Made by a program: the position numbers and the translations under genes
From: Antedon mediterranea
Taxonomy: Eukaryota > Echinodermata > Crinoidea > Comatulida > Antedonidae
DNA: 64,000 bases
Assembly: GCF_964355755.1 (NCBI RefSeq)
Contig: NC_092670.1
Span: 14,443,201 to 14,507,200, forward strand
Direction: 5' to 3'
The notes under the pieces: generated by a model
The model's database searches: none
What the model was told of the DNA's origin: nothing
The model's input: the letters and a program-made list of their open reading frames with translations, nothing else
Shown: positions 1 through 12,500 of the stretch, piece by piece
Layout of the letters: each line of letters opens with the position of its first letter
Position numbering within the stretch: the first letter of the stretch is position 1

Positions 1-253
1 GTGTTTTTATAGCCTAATTCTTTCACTATCTGAACTAATAGACTTTTTTCCAATAGTACAATCAAGGTCTCCTGTGTTTGCATGCTTATTTTGGATACTT
101 TAAGAATGAACCTCTCAGTCAAATATGATTTGCAGTTGATTAAGCACACCATTCAACTAGATGTTTGTTAAAAAAGAATCATAACCATGCTATTAGGAAT
201 AATGTACATTTGAACTTTATATTATCCAAAAATTTTTGATTGTTTTATTTCAG
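1..253. other. Intron sequence, no exon seen
   Basis: This AT-rich stretch precedes the first recognisable exon of the plus-strand gene and ends in a pyrimidine-rich acceptor (TTTATTTCAG). Because the first exon starts in mid-codon, upstream coding exons must exist outside the window. I see no exon here. Confidence 0.5.
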
Positions 254-3200
254 TTGTGCAGAGACATATACTGGAACCACTTGCGAAGAATTAATTGGTA
301 TGTTTGAACAAGCTGAATTTGGATTTAAAATTAGTATTAGGATAGGAAGGTTTTTGAGATTCAATATGGTATTCAAAGTTATCTAAATAAGGAGTGAATC
401 AACTGTGTAACATATATAGTACAGATATGTACCATGAATGAATTATTTAATCAATCCCTTGGTTATACGTAGAATTGTGGATCTTATCGGAGATCGAGGA
501 CAAAAGAAGATAGCATGGCACAGATAGAAATCAGTTTAATATTAGTTATTATAGTAGGTAATCCTATTTCGTTCCAATGGGATAGGGGATCACTGTTATG
601 ATTTCTGTAACAAATTCATTGAACTGGTAATACTGTATGTGTTACCAGTTTTATTGCAATTAAGGATTAATTTAAACTGGTTTTTAAACAATTCTTTGAT
701 TAGCGATTAGACAAAGCTAAATTTACTTGTATTTTATTCCTAAATCATTACAGATTATGTACCAGTTTTTTCGGAATGTCCAGAGATCATTGCGTACAAT
801 GTGCTGTCGGATTCAGCAACAGTACTTGTTCGTTGGACCGTTGCAGCCACTGATAATTCTGGTATAGTACTGAGTCTAACATCATCTCCCTACACGTCCG
901 GCCAGTTTCGACTTAGTTCTGGAAATTATACGAATGTGGTAACAGCAGAAGATGAAAATGAAAATCGAGCAATGTGTACCTTTCAAATAACTGTACAGAC
1001 TGCACAGAGTAAGTTTTTTAATTCATATTTAAGTTTAGTTCAAATATTAAAAACAAATGTTTTCTTTATAGATTTTAAAAAACTTTTTTATCATAAATTA
1101 TGCATTGATCAACCTTGGTCAGAGTATCATTCCAAACATACCTGCTGTGTTTTGGGGCCAATTATCAATAACATTCGTCTTGTTGAGAATTGTGGGATAG
1201 CTTCCATTCGATCAAGCCTAAACTAAAATTTTCTTTCATTGCAACTAAAAAATGTTCGCTATTTCAAAATATTCTGGAAATATCAATTACAAACTAATTA
1301 TTAATCAAAGTTTCGTTTCCATTTGTCTAAAAATTTAAGACCTCTTATAAAACAAAGTCAATTCATTTATTTTATTAATTAAAATAAATATCAATACCCA
1401 TTTTTAATTATTAGCTACATACCCAATTGCTGCAATAATGGTATTGAGTTCAAAGAGCAACACCTTCCTTCAAGACGTAAGTATTGGACGTTTCTTCGTC
1501 TATAATTACAATATATATATTACCTAGTCCCAAACACTAATAAAATAAAGTTATTTTTATATTTTATATATGTGAAAATATGGGAACTTCTCCTCCTCAC
1601 TCTCCTTTTTTTTAAAGTGAGAAACGTGCAAGAGAAACCCTACATTCTCATATTTTTGTATCACCCCATAAAATTATTTAATGTGTTATACATCTTCAAT
1701 TTAAAATAGTGAAAACTAATTTCACATCAATGGCAATAACTGTTTGCTATGAAATAACTCTCATATGTAGAATGTTTTTCTCAAAGATATCAGAAATAGT
1801 TAAAATAAATACCTAAATCAAAATTTTGTTCTAAAGCTTGACGATTTGTATCGTTTGACGTCACTTGCCAATGAATTCGTTGGAGTTACTTCTTCAGATG
1901 CTACTGCAGACCAAATGTCACTGACCTTTTATTTCACATCAAGCACCGTTACGGAAGACATGGTCTTGTCTGCTTTCATGGCGGTTGCTCCATCCAATGT
2001 CTTTGGTGGCAATACTGTCACATTGTTTATTACTGGTAAGTTTGGAAGACTATACACTTTAATAGTGAATGTATGTAGGACTGAAAACTTAATATCTCAT
2101 CCAAAAAATAAAACAAGGCAATCAAGCAATAATACTACGCCCTTTTTATCATATCCTAAAGCACCTAATAAAGATTTATTTACTAGTATACATTTTAATA
2201 AAGTGTTAGTATCTAAATTCTGAATTTTCAAAATGTGATATTTCCATTTATTTATAGGTGATGGGCCGTGTGTGGATAGCTCTTGTTCCGGAAATGGTGT
2301 CTGCATGATTATTAGTAGTACGGAATTTGCATGCACATGTAATACAGGCTGGGAGGCAGACATCTGTAGTACAGGTAAGTTGAATTGGACTAAAACAAAA
2401 GATAAAAAAATAACAATTTGTTTTAGAACAGGTGGTAATCAATTCACAATATATACACATTATGTTTTATATAACTGAGTTTTAAAACAAGCCTTTGAAT
2501 TCACGCTGAACTAAACGAACCATAACAACTGAGATAAAAGGTAAAGTAAAGTTAAGGTATATGAAATGTAAAACAATTTTTAATAACTGTATTGTTTTAA
2601 TTTGCTCTTTTAAGACATTAATGAGTGCACTGACAGTGGAGTTTGTCCCATCGCTGGAGAGACTTGTCAAAACAGTCTTGGTTCGTATAGATGTCTCTGT
2701 GCACCTGGTCAATGGAGAATTGATGACCTCTGTACTGGTATGTTTACAGTCATTATCATTTGTACCATTACACTCATGAAAATTCATTATTTGTATATTA
2801 TTGCACTTAGATAATTTCTTCAGACAAGAATAAACTTAATAATATTCGTTTATTATTAAGTTAAGAAGTGCCAGTAAAGATTTTGTTGAAAAAATGTAAA
2901 CCCCAAAGGAAAAGATACAAATCCATGAAGACCAGGAGTGGTATTCTGTAAAAATATATTAAATAATGTTCACGGCGAAATCAAAGACTGTATTTGTCTA
3001 CAATATTATTACGTAACTTTCACATTACATGTGATCCTACAAAGGCACTTATTAGGTTAGGTTGTCATAAGAAGTGCCAGTAAAGATTTTGTTGAAAAAA
3101 TGTAAACCCCAAAGGAAAAGATACAAATCCATGATTTCTCTACTTATTCTAGTAGTTTTATTTGTTACTATTATAAACATTTAAGTACAGAAGCATAGTT

Positions 3201-6200
3201 TAACTTAATCTGATTTCCAAGTAAGCATTTTAGTACTACTGTAGTATGAAATAATTATTTTTTGTTGCAGATGTTGTGGAATTTATTAGTAATTTTGTTA
3301 TTACTGTAATCGATGGTGCAGAGTCAAACTTTACAGCTGAACTAAACGACGAAACTTCAGAAGATTATCAAGAACTGCAAGATTTACTATTACCATTGGT
3401 ATATTGCAAATTATCTATATTGTAGATAAACTTCCGAAGCCATTGTTATTCTTATTTGAAGCTATCCAGATTATGTAAATTAAAGGCACTTAAATAATGC
3501 ACTGATGAAGGGCTAGTGTTGCCCAAGAGCTCTGCTGTTTTATTTTATTTTGTATCTCCATTGGGATCCAGACATTAACCCACAGCAATAATTTGCATAA
3601 TTTGCCTTTTGATTTATATAAATATATTACTTTAAAAACATTAAACCATATCATTCCTTATGTTAAAATGTGGTTAATTAAAAATAGACACTACATAAGT
3701 AGCTCTCATCGTATACCTGTATCCTCTCGAAAAAAGGTAGGGAAAGTGTCTTTAAACAGTCAAATGAGAGCAACGTGATTTCTCCACCATTTCGCTTTTT
3801 ATTTAATTTCATGTAATTTAGTGGCTAGAGGGAACCCTCGGTAAACTTACCATATTTTTTCCATTTACCAACACGACACATTATCATTTTAGTTTTAATT
3901 TAATTAATAGCATATAACTTTGTACATTTTCAGCTAGTGGATGCATTTGATAACTTACCTAACTACCTTGGTGTGAGGATTATAGACTTTGCTGATGGTA
4001 GTGTCAAAGTATACTTTGTAGTTGTGTTTGAGACTGTCACTTCTACCACTGCAGCTGATGTCTCTAATGCTTTGAGTCTTGCAACTGCAGGTGGCAATCT
4101 GGGTGATTCTACAATTAGTGTTGATGATGTTGCGGCAGCTTATGCAGGTAAGCCTTACACAAGGAATTCTGGGGGAAAACCCTGTGCTTTAAAAGAAGAC
4201 CAGGAGTGGTATTCTGTAAAAATATATTAAATAATGTTCACGGCGAAATCAAAGACTGTATTTGTCTACAATATACGTAACTTTCACATTACATGTGATC
4301 CTACAAAGGCACTTATTAGGTTAGGTTGTCATACTTCACCTCAGCATTCCATGTGTAAAAATGATTTGAATTATAATTAGACCTAACATTTCATATATTC
4401 ACTAGTTTGTGTAGATTATTGCCAAAATGGAGGAATTTGCTCTACTAACTCGTTCTACATTGAATCCTGCACAAACTGTAATGCAGGCTGGGACGGAAAT
4501 GATTGTAGTACAGGTATGTTGAATGTTGCTTATGGTGCTCTGTATAAACAATTATTTATGAGCCATTTGAGAGTTAATTTGAATGTTGCCTTTACCAAGG
4601 CCTAGAATATTTAGGCTGGTCTACGACCAAACCCTAGAATTAAACTTGACCAGGTGTGTAATCTAATTATTTTTTTTTACTATATTTAATGAGGGTGATC
4701 CATCCAGCAATCGCTGATCATTAGGACCCTCAGAGGTTTACAAGACAAACATATACACAAGATCTCTACATAAACAAAGTCTTATTACAAGTCTTTGGAA
4801 GTGGAGTTATAATTTGTCATTAGAAAATCCTGACATGTGACGAGACTTGAACCCCGGACCCTTGGAGTGGTAGCCAAGCATCATAACCACCAAGCCACAA
4901 CTCTATGATTTAAACTCATGGAATTCCAAATTATTGACAAGGTTTTCATTAACAGTACCAAAGATAAAAATGTATTTATAATAAATTTAATTTTGACTAA
5001 TCATATTCATGGATAGCATTTTATTCAATTTCTTGTTTGATTTTAAGACTTAAATGAATGTACTAACGACAGTGGAGTTTGTCCCATCGCTGGAGAGACT
5101 TGTCAAAACAGTCTTGGTTCATATAGATGTCTATGTGCACCTGGTCAATGGAGAATCGATGGAAAATGTACAAGTATGTACGAAAGCCTATAATGATCAC
5201 CCCAGATAATTGTGTATACATTCTTTAGAATATATCTTGTCCCTTTACCATCTATTTTAAATTGTGTGTATTATATTCTTCTGAAGCTCTGTCTACACTA
5301 TCAAAATAGTTTGACAATAACAGTGTGATGTGCCAAAATTTGGTAGTGATATGACATCATCATGTCCATATATGGGCACATCACATTTTTTGTCACATAA
5401 AGTTTATAGTGTAGACAGAGCTTTAAAGGTGTAGACGAATTATGTAAATTATTAAGCATGTGGGTAGTCACGTGGGTGGTCATTTTGGTGGTCACGTGGG
5501 TGGTCACGTATGTAGTCACGTAAAAAGGATGTAGACATACTGCAAGTGTGGACTGATTTCTAAGCAAGTTTATCACTTCAGTGCTGTGGTAATAAGAAAT
5601 GCTTTTATTTTTGTTTTAGATGCTACAGAATTTATAAGTAGTTTTGTAATTACTTCAAGAGAATTTACATCTGAACTGGAAGACAAAACATCAGATGAAT
5701 ACTATGCCCTGCAAGATCTACTCTTACCATTGGTATATTTATATTCAAATTATCTGATGTCATATATATTATTATTTGAAAATATTTTTATTTTGTATTG
5801 ATTGCAATTATAAAAGAAATATTTACCAAATTAAGTTCCAGTTATTTTTATTCTGTTTTCACAAAAAGGTAAAATCACAAAATGAGTTGCTGGTTATGGA
5901 ACAGAATATCAATTACCTGTAAAAGTCTGTCACATCAATCAAACTGCCATTGACCATCGTTTAACTCTTGCTCTCTAGTAGAACTCACCACAAATCCAAA
6001 TATAACTGTAGTTTGAATTTAATCAGTTATAACTTTGTGCACTTTCAGTTAGAGAATGCTTTTGATGACTTACCAAACTACCTTGGTGTAAGAATTATAG
6101 ACTTCACTAATGGTAGTATCAAAGTATCCTTTGTAGTTGTGTTTGAGATCAACACCAGTACCACTGAAGCTGATGTCTTTAATGCTTTGAGTCTTGCAAC

Positions 6201-8150
6201 TCAAGGTGGCATTCTTGCTGGTTCCACAATTAGTGTTGATGATGTTGCAGCAGTTATTACAGGTAAGCCAGGGAATCCAAGAAAGGGTTGTAGAAAAGAC
6301 TAGAAGTTCTGGAGGAAACCATTTAGATTACTATGGAGAAGAACAGGTCCTATAGGGGAGATCAATGGATGTGGTGAGATTAGGTGCTATGGGAAAAACA
6401 GGGTTTTTGAGAAGACATACCCTATTACTGCTAAAACAGCTTTTCTATGCGTGTTGTGCATACATCCCAGTATCTAATACATTTTTATTTTTTCACCATT
6501 CAGTTTGTGTAAATTTTTGCCAGAATGGAGGGACTTGCGAGACTAATCAGCTCTACATTGAATCATGCACGTAAGTATTAAAATGAATATTTCATATTCT
6601 GTCTGTTTTTTTTCATTCTTATTTTTTTTTTCATATTATTTTTTTCTAGATGTCCTGATGGCTACAGTGGAGATACCTGTAACGTTAACGATGATCCAGA
6701 CGGTCCTACACGTAGGTTCATGTTTTATAGAACCAACTCAATATAATAAGATAATAAAAACAAACTCCGAAAAATGTGAGGCAAACAATTATGATTCAAT
6801 ATTTCAAACTTTATTTGTTTTTCTTTAATCCTGAAGATGACAAATTCGAAAAATATTGAATCATAATTGTTTTCCTTAAATTTTATATAATATTTATATC
6901 AATATTGTTAGGGTTAGACTCTTGTTTTGGTATAAATTATGATGGGTTGGCTAACTGCTAGTGATTGAGTTTATTTTGGTTGATCCTATTTGAATTATGT
7001 ATATGTATATATTTTTCACTAAATCAATCTTCAAAATACTGTTACTTAATTACCATATATTAGTGGTTTTATCTTTTGCTTGGTATGATATAAAATAAAA
7101 GTGCATTTTAATAAACATTTATATTTTTCATTTTCTTTCAGCTTTAGAGGTTGTTGTAATAGTTGTTTCAGTCTCAGTTGGATTTGTCATTATTGCGATA
7201 GCTATAGTAGCAGTAGTAGCTTTCATTTCAAAATCTAGACATAAAACAATTGCAATGTATGATAACCATACAGGGCCAAGGGATCAGTTTGGTTACCGAC
7301 AACGAGGTGATCATAGAAGTCAAAAGAATCCTCAACGGTCATATTATTTTGGTCTAAGTCCAGAGGTAATTGAAACATACCTTAGTATCTGTCTATGATA
7401 ACTTTGCTGTTTATCGCAGGTTCATTGCGGGAATTTGGGCGATTAACTTTAAGAGAAAAAAATGTTGAAAAAAGCATTTAAAATTAAAAAAACTGAATCA
7501 AGGGTATATATCACTTTATTTCAAAAAAATAAATTGTATACCACTTGTAACATTTTCGGAGCCAAGAGGTTAAATTCCAGTTACAATTACATGTATATAA
7601 ACATTAATATTTCATTTACAAATTATCTAGATATTCTCACCACATGTGTAATGCGGAGGAAGATTTATTAGAGGATGTAATGGTTAAAAAATGAGTAAAC
7701 CTGTTTGATACGATTAGTTTCATGTACACATGGGTGGAACACTCAAAAACCTATCACGATGGATTTTAACAAGAGGCATACCTTGTATCAAGATTAATTT
7801 TTTTTCCCTCTTTCTTCCAGCAATTTTCAACTCCATATATGGCAACAGGGGACGAAGAACTGTCTATGTCATACAGCGTAAGTTTGTTTGTAAAAGTTGA
7901 TTTTCATTTTAGTTCACATTTATTTAGCCAAAAGCATCATGGACCTTACAGAAGGAAAAAAAGTATTTAAAAAGAATAATTAAAAAAACCTGAATAAACA
8001 ATTAATGCACATAGGACTAAGTAAGTACAAAACAAATAATCTCATCAATAATTCTACACTTCTTCTGATTAATATTTTATTAATAAATAATAATGATTTT
8101 TCTTGCAGTCTGACTCGTATGAAAAAAGATTGCCGTCTGAGTACTTCTAG
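254..8150 (+). CDS. Type I membrane protein with HYR, EGF and SEA domains, 5' partial
   Basis: I join 17 exons: 254-297, 754-1008, 1415-1476, 1837-2035, 2258-2374, 2615-2737, 3271-3398, 3934-4147, 4406-4513, 5048-5173, 5620-5732, 6049-6262, 6504-6570, 6650-6711, 7142-7365, 7821-7877 and 8109-8150. Each has AG before and GT after it, phases agree throughout, and the frame ends at TAG 8148-8150 after about 717 codons. In order the product has the end of an EGF repeat, a HYR domain, an unassigned block, EGF, calcium-binding-type EGF (DINEC), SEA, EGF, a second calcium-binding-type EGF, SEA, EGF, one hydrophobic helix and a cytoplasmic tail of about 80 residues. HYR and EGF domains are adhesion modules, and SEA domains often self-cleave near membranes. 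A cell-surface adhesion or receptor role is an inference. The 5' end lies outside the window and I recognise no specific orthologue. Confidence 0.85.
754..1008 (+). CDS. HYR (hyalin repeat) domain exon
   Basis: This is the second exon of the plus-strand gene, encoding about 85 residues. It shows the HYR pattern: an early FSECPE cysteine motif, an ATDNSG segment in the middle, then a TAEDENENRAMCTF segment near the end. HYR domains are immunoglobulin-like adhesion folds found in hyalin and in many deuterostome surface proteins. It sits between an EGF remnant and a block (1415-2035) that I cannot assign; that block has the size of a SEA-like domain but no clear motif. Confidence 0.75.
3271..4147 (+). 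CDS. SEA domain 1 (two exons, 3271-3398 and 3934-4147)
   Basis: The first exon gives the N-terminal half (FISNFVIT through LQDLLLPL) and the second the C-terminal half (NYLGVRIIDF, a VKVYFVVVFE strand, then an ADVSNALSLA helix). This alternation of strand, helix and repeated hydrophobic strands is typical of SEA domains. A GSVVV-type autocleavage site is not obvious; the strand reads GSVKVYF. The same two-exon layout recurs at 5620-6262 with nearly the same lengths. Confidence 0.75.
4680..4912 (-). repeat. tRNA-derived SINE in an intron
   Basis: Read on the minus strand, the head at about 4912-4845 has a Pol III A-box-like GTGGCTTGGTGG and a B-box GGTTCAAGTC in tRNA spacing. A non-tRNA body follows, and then a tail at about 4690-4735 ending in ACCCTCATTAAATATAG. 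It sits inside the intron between two EGF exons of the plus-strand gene, in antisense orientation. The family is not identified. Confidence 0.65.
5283..5426. mobile_element. MITE family A, copy 1
   Basis: This 144-bp element has inverted ends, AAGCTCTGTCTACACTAT at the left and its near-complement ATAGTGTAGACAGAGCTTT at the right. The inner part carries GTGATGTGCC and GGGCACATCAC as a second inverted pair. Other copies in the window share these ends. It is non-coding and lies in an intron of the plus-strand gene. Confidence 0.75.
5620..6262 (+). CDS. SEA domain 2 (two exons, 5620-5732 and 6049-6262)
   Basis: This is a paralogous copy of the preceding SEA domain. The second exon is 214 nt in both copies and many residues match (NYLGVRIIDF, a VVVFE strand, then a DVxNALSLAT helix). 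The first exon is 15 nt shorter than in copy 1. An EGF domain (6504-6711, split by an intron) and the transmembrane exon follow, so this SEA domain lies just outside the membrane. Confidence 0.75.
7142..8150 (+). CDS. Transmembrane helix and cytoplasmic tail exons
   Basis: The exon at 7142-7365 encodes about 26 mostly hydrophobic residues (rich in V, I, A) followed by a basic stop-transfer stretch SKSRHK. Two small exons (7821-7877 and 8109-8150) finish the tail. The tail has tyrosines in QRSYYFGLSPE, PYMATGDEE, SYSSDSYEKR and SEYF contexts that could be phosphorylation sites; this is inference. The order of extracellular modules, helix and tail makes it type I. Confidence 0.8.
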
Positions 8151-8307
8151 ATCCTGAAAATGGGGAATTCATGTAGTAGCTAAGGCTGTAATTATTAGTT
8201 CATGAATGTTCAGTTAAACAATATTGGCATAGACAAAATAGTACTCTGCGCTTCTGTTCAGCCTACGGTCGTATCGTACACGGCTTACAACTTAATATGT
8301 TTTGCCT

Positions 8308-8486
8308 TAAGCTCTGTCTACACTATCAAAAAGTGTGATGTGTCAAAATATGGTAGTGATATGCCCAAATATGGTAGTGATATGCCCAAATATGGTAGTG
8401 ATATGCCCAAATATAGTAGTGATATGCCCAAATATAGTACTGATTTGACGTGTCGTCACATATAACATTTGTGTTAAGACAGAGAA
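8308..8486. mobile_element. MITE family A, copy 2, with internal 21-bp tandem repeat
   Basis: The left end matches family A (AAGCTCTGTCTACACTATC); the right end has decayed to a GACAGAG remnant. The interior at about 8347-8440 has grown into four to five tandem 21-bp units based on ATGGTAGTGATATGCCCAAA. The reading frame across these units is a repeat artefact and not a gene. Confidence 0.7.
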
Positions 8487-9160
8487 TTAGTTATCACTGA
8501 TGACAGTTCTGCATAACATGTTTTCTTTCCTCTACACCCTAGTCTAGGTTATAAACGGTTATTGGATTTAAATTGAAAAAGATAATATTTGGCACACATC
8601 GCATATCATATGTATAATCGATCGCCTAGTTTACAGAAAAAAAATCAAAACGCCCACTGGAATATTAACATAGACGAGACAATAGCAAGTATAACTTGTG
8701 TAATTTTATTTTATTGATTTACAATGAAATAGATTACAATTACAATTTAGTTTATTTCTGTTTTAATTAATAATAATATAGGAGATAAATTGTTTCTCTC
8801 ACAATTTTTTTTAATGAATTATATTTATTTTGGTATTTTATACTAAGTACATTATTATTACAAACCATATTTATTTTCATATGAATTTCCTTTCAAATTG
8901 GTGGTTGTATTTCTGTTTTTTTATTATCATTTGTTAAATGTTAATTCAGTATAATACCGTATATAATAATATAATATTGGCATTTAAATAGTTATGTTTT
9001 ATAGCTAAGAAGTATTCGTGTACAGTCTACTACCTCTTTTAAACATGACATGATTTTTGTGACCGGATTGGTGGTGTTCATTACTGGAACAGTCCGAATG
9101 TTTTTTAATACGCAGTGTTTCTATTCAGTATATGTAAAGTATTATGTAACCGTTCTATTG

Positions 9161-9166
9161 AATAAA
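9161..9166 (+). promoter_or_regulatory. Candidate polyadenylation signal AATAAA
   Basis: This is a canonical AATAAA about 1.0 kb after the stop codon of the plus-strand gene, with another at 9191-9196. It is plausible as the end of a long 3' UTR, but the AT-rich background makes chance matches common. Confidence 0.3.
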
Positions 9167-9450
9167 TAGAAATATATATTTTATAGTGAAAAATAAATTA
9201 ACATATATATTATAAGACTTTACCGTGTTTCTGTATGTTGTACTCTTGTGTTTTATTATGTAAAATGAAACAACCTACTGAATGCAAATCAAACATTTGT
9301 TTATTTTAATTTGAATTATTTATTATTATTATTATTATTTTAAAATAATTTCTTAAAAAAGGTTTAAAAAATGTTAAACCTGTGTGGAAATTAAATATTA
9401 CATACATTTGAATAAATAGTTCTTTAAAAAGGAGAGAGTAAAAAAGGAAG

Positions 9451-9553
9451 TGCCGAAACCCGGGAATATTCAGAACCATAGTAGGTTCTCCGGAATTGAA
9501 CCAGGGACCTTTAGATCTTCAGTCTAACGCTCTCCCAACTGAGCTATTTCGGC
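9451..9553 (-). tRNA. tRNA-Phe (GAA)-like gene with a 30-nt T-arm insertion
   Basis: On the minus strand the 7-bp acceptor stem GCCGAAA/TTTCGGC is perfect. The D arm GCTC/GAGC and the anticodon stem TTAGA/TCTAA are intact, with loop CTGAAGA giving anticodon GAA at 9518-9520. The T arm begins CCTGG TTCAAT, but about 30 extra bases precede the expected CCGGG closing strand, so the gene is 103 nt instead of 73. The extra segment looks like a partial duplication of the T-arm region, with an AGAACC/GGTTCT hairpin. A Pol III-type run of five T follows at 9445-9441. It is a pseudogene or an unusual tRNA. I see no CCA and no anticodon intron. Confidence 0.75.
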
Positions 9554-12500
9554 TCTTAGGAAAGCAGTGCTCCCATAGGTATCTAAACAATTAGTTAGCT
9601 ATAATGGACAACATTTTAATAACATTATATCATTTGATATTCATAATGCTTATATAGTTTTTTAATTAATTTATAAATGTAGGAAAGTAGTTAATTAAGT
9701 CGATTGTAACGTTTTTGTGTGTATTCAGTGTGTAGTTTGAAAAATAGAGGGCGGTAAACCGATATTACTAGCAGAGCCATAATATTATATATGACTCTGA
9801 TTACTAGTATCAACAAAATTGTTTTTTTATGCAATAAGTAACCAGGCGTTATACAGTAGTGGTCCAGGTTACAAAATACAACTTATACAGATAGATTAAA
9901 CTAAAGAATGAAATATTATATGTAGTTCTAAATTCTAATACTTATTTCCACACACTAGACTGGATGAAAATAGAGAAGTCGTAGGCCTAAAAAATGCGGT
10001 AGCACTCTGACAACATAAATTATCTGTCTGCCGCCCTCTTGTGACTCTACCCAAAAATAAATCGTTGATGGTTATTATTATTGTTAATATTATTATTAGT
10101 CATCTTTATTTCACTTTCCTGAGTATTCCTACATCTGTTTAAGTTTGTCAGGTCATGACTCTTTATAATTGTAGAGGTCTTTAGGTTGTCAGTAAAAATG
10201 CTCATACAGAAACTCAATATCAACATTAAATAATATAGTTAATTAGTAGCCTACACCTGCTAATTTGAATATTTAGATAGTCAGCCAATCCAACTCTTTA
10301 TCTGCGAATTTGCATACTAAGTCGGTGGTGTGAACTTGTTTTGCTGCTGAGTCAGTTGTAAATAAACAGCGAAGTCGGATGATCGGTACAAAATAGAGCT
10401 AACATACTGTCACATAGGCAAGTGATTTTGGTCAGGATACACATCTCGGTTAGAGCCCACACATGAGGCTTTAATTTGAATCATCTTAAAACAAATAATA
10501 ACATCGAAACATAAACCATAGTTTTGCTGTACAAGGAATGTTCATTTCGTTTATTCTACTTCACGTTGTCTTTGACATTTTATTCTTCTCCGTGTGGTGT
10601 AAAATCATGTTCAGGCCTGATTGACAGGATCGATACAAAGTGTATAAAAGCAATTACCTGTATGCATAAACCTACCTGCAATGCATGTGAATGTTAATGC
10701 CTCCTTACTGATGATCTTACAGAATCTATATCCAAGAATATAAACAATGACACTTTGAGATTCTATATCTGTATGTGGATGTTCCGGCCTTGATGTATTT
10801 ATCATTTCTTTCTTTATTGGAATTATATTTTGTTGGACGGAGGATCGAGGATAGCAGGCACAAGATAAAGCATAGTAAGAACTAATAAAACCAATATAAC
10901 ATGTATAACCTAATCATACCGTACTAACATTATCAGAATACTGTAGTAAGTGTACTGAACCTGGGATTCCCCACCATAACCATGCATACAAATACATGTG
11001 TATTTATATTCCAGGCTATAGGCCCCTTTTTACTACAAAATGTGTAAACTATACTATAGCTGCTTTAGGTTGGTAAATGTAGATAACATAACACAGTATT
11101 TCTATAATCGCAGTCCATCGCAGAAGTCGCTAGAGTGGCCTTAAATACTTAATTAGCCGAGTAGGTAATGCGCAGCAAACGGGGAAGCAAACCATACCTA
11201 TATCAATCAAGAAGGAATCACTCCTAGATTTGGCTCATGTGTTTGTCTATCAAGCGGAACTGTTAAAGTCATGTTATGGCAGCTAGAACAAAAAGCACCC
11301 ATACCCACTCCACCCCACCCTCTTGTAAATCGAATCCCGGACGCCAAGCTAAAACAATCACTCTGTATTACAGTAAAAACAACAACAAAATAGAAAATGT
11401 TTTCATTATGATTCTTAATATTTATTTTATTGTACAATTTACAAAACGCAATAGATTGCAGAAAATATAATTTACAAATGTTCAATCTATTTCTAATAAA
11501 TACATAATAAAACAAAAACAATAATAAAACAATCAAACAAATATTTATTTCCTTAAAAGAGGTGCCTCCTAAATAGGGAATGGCCATAGTTTTAAAACAA
11601 ATACCTCCACTCGTTCGTTTTACGGGAAAGTGTCCCTTTAATAAGGGTGGTGTCCCCTGGAACTGCGTTGACCAAAGAGTTTCAGTGTGTTTTAAAATGA
11701 CAGTCAATAAGTAACACAGTCTTATGTGTTTTAGGGTAACTAATGTTTTTATGGCCTATGTCTATGACATTTGAAACAATAGGCCTACTCAAATGCATGG
11801 GTCGGTGAGCAATCGTACAATATAGAATAAACTATTTCTAATCACTAATACTAGTAATGAAATCAAATTTATAGTTTTGTAACTTTTTAAAATGTATGTC
11901 TGCGACATCAGAAAACATACTATAAAACGCATTCGGTGGGCGGTCCAACACATAAGAAATAATAATTTTGATGTTAAAGTCATTAATAACAATAATTAAA
12001 TCAAATTAATATATTAATCAATATGGCTCAAATGTAAAATGAAGATAATTATCTTTATAATGAATAAGATATAAGACTCAAATAAAACATGGAATGGAAG
12101 TGGAAACTTGGTTACTAACGCGTGTACAATGTCACACAATTAGGGTTGCTGACGCGTTACGCGTCGTATTAATCCTTCTCGTCAAACAGAAATGGATTAT
12201 TAGTTATGTAGTATGTTCAAACGAATGTTTGCATTAAAGTTCTTTAAGATAGAAATATCAATTATGTAACAAATGAACACAATTGTATGAGCATATGCCT
12301 ACATTACTATTAAAGCACCGAAAAGTCAGTACACACTATTTTATAGTATCGTCATCATCACCTTATCATACGTCACATTATCATCATTTAATGTAATATA
12401 GATATACTAACCGTATCTGGCCGGAATCAAGGTTTTTGGTTCATAATATTCACAATGTTTAAACCATTTAAAACTATTTACATTCGTTTGAGTTATTAAA

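Noticed and set aside
8347-8440. CRISPR-like direct repeats
   Set aside because: Units are contiguous without unique spacers and lie inside a MITE of a eukaryotic genome.
8202-8465. Open frame with repeated SDMPKYG
   Set aside because: It reads through the 21-bp tandem repeat of a MITE; there is no start context or neighbour exon.
11276-11350. tRNA-like B-box on the minus strand (GGGATTCGATT)
   Set aside because: No cloverleaf or A-box could be built around it.
11207-11707. 166-codon minus-strand open frame
   Set aside because: Low-complexity hydrophobic translation in AT-rich DNA, no domain, no fitting splice sites to the protease gene whose stop lies at 13308.
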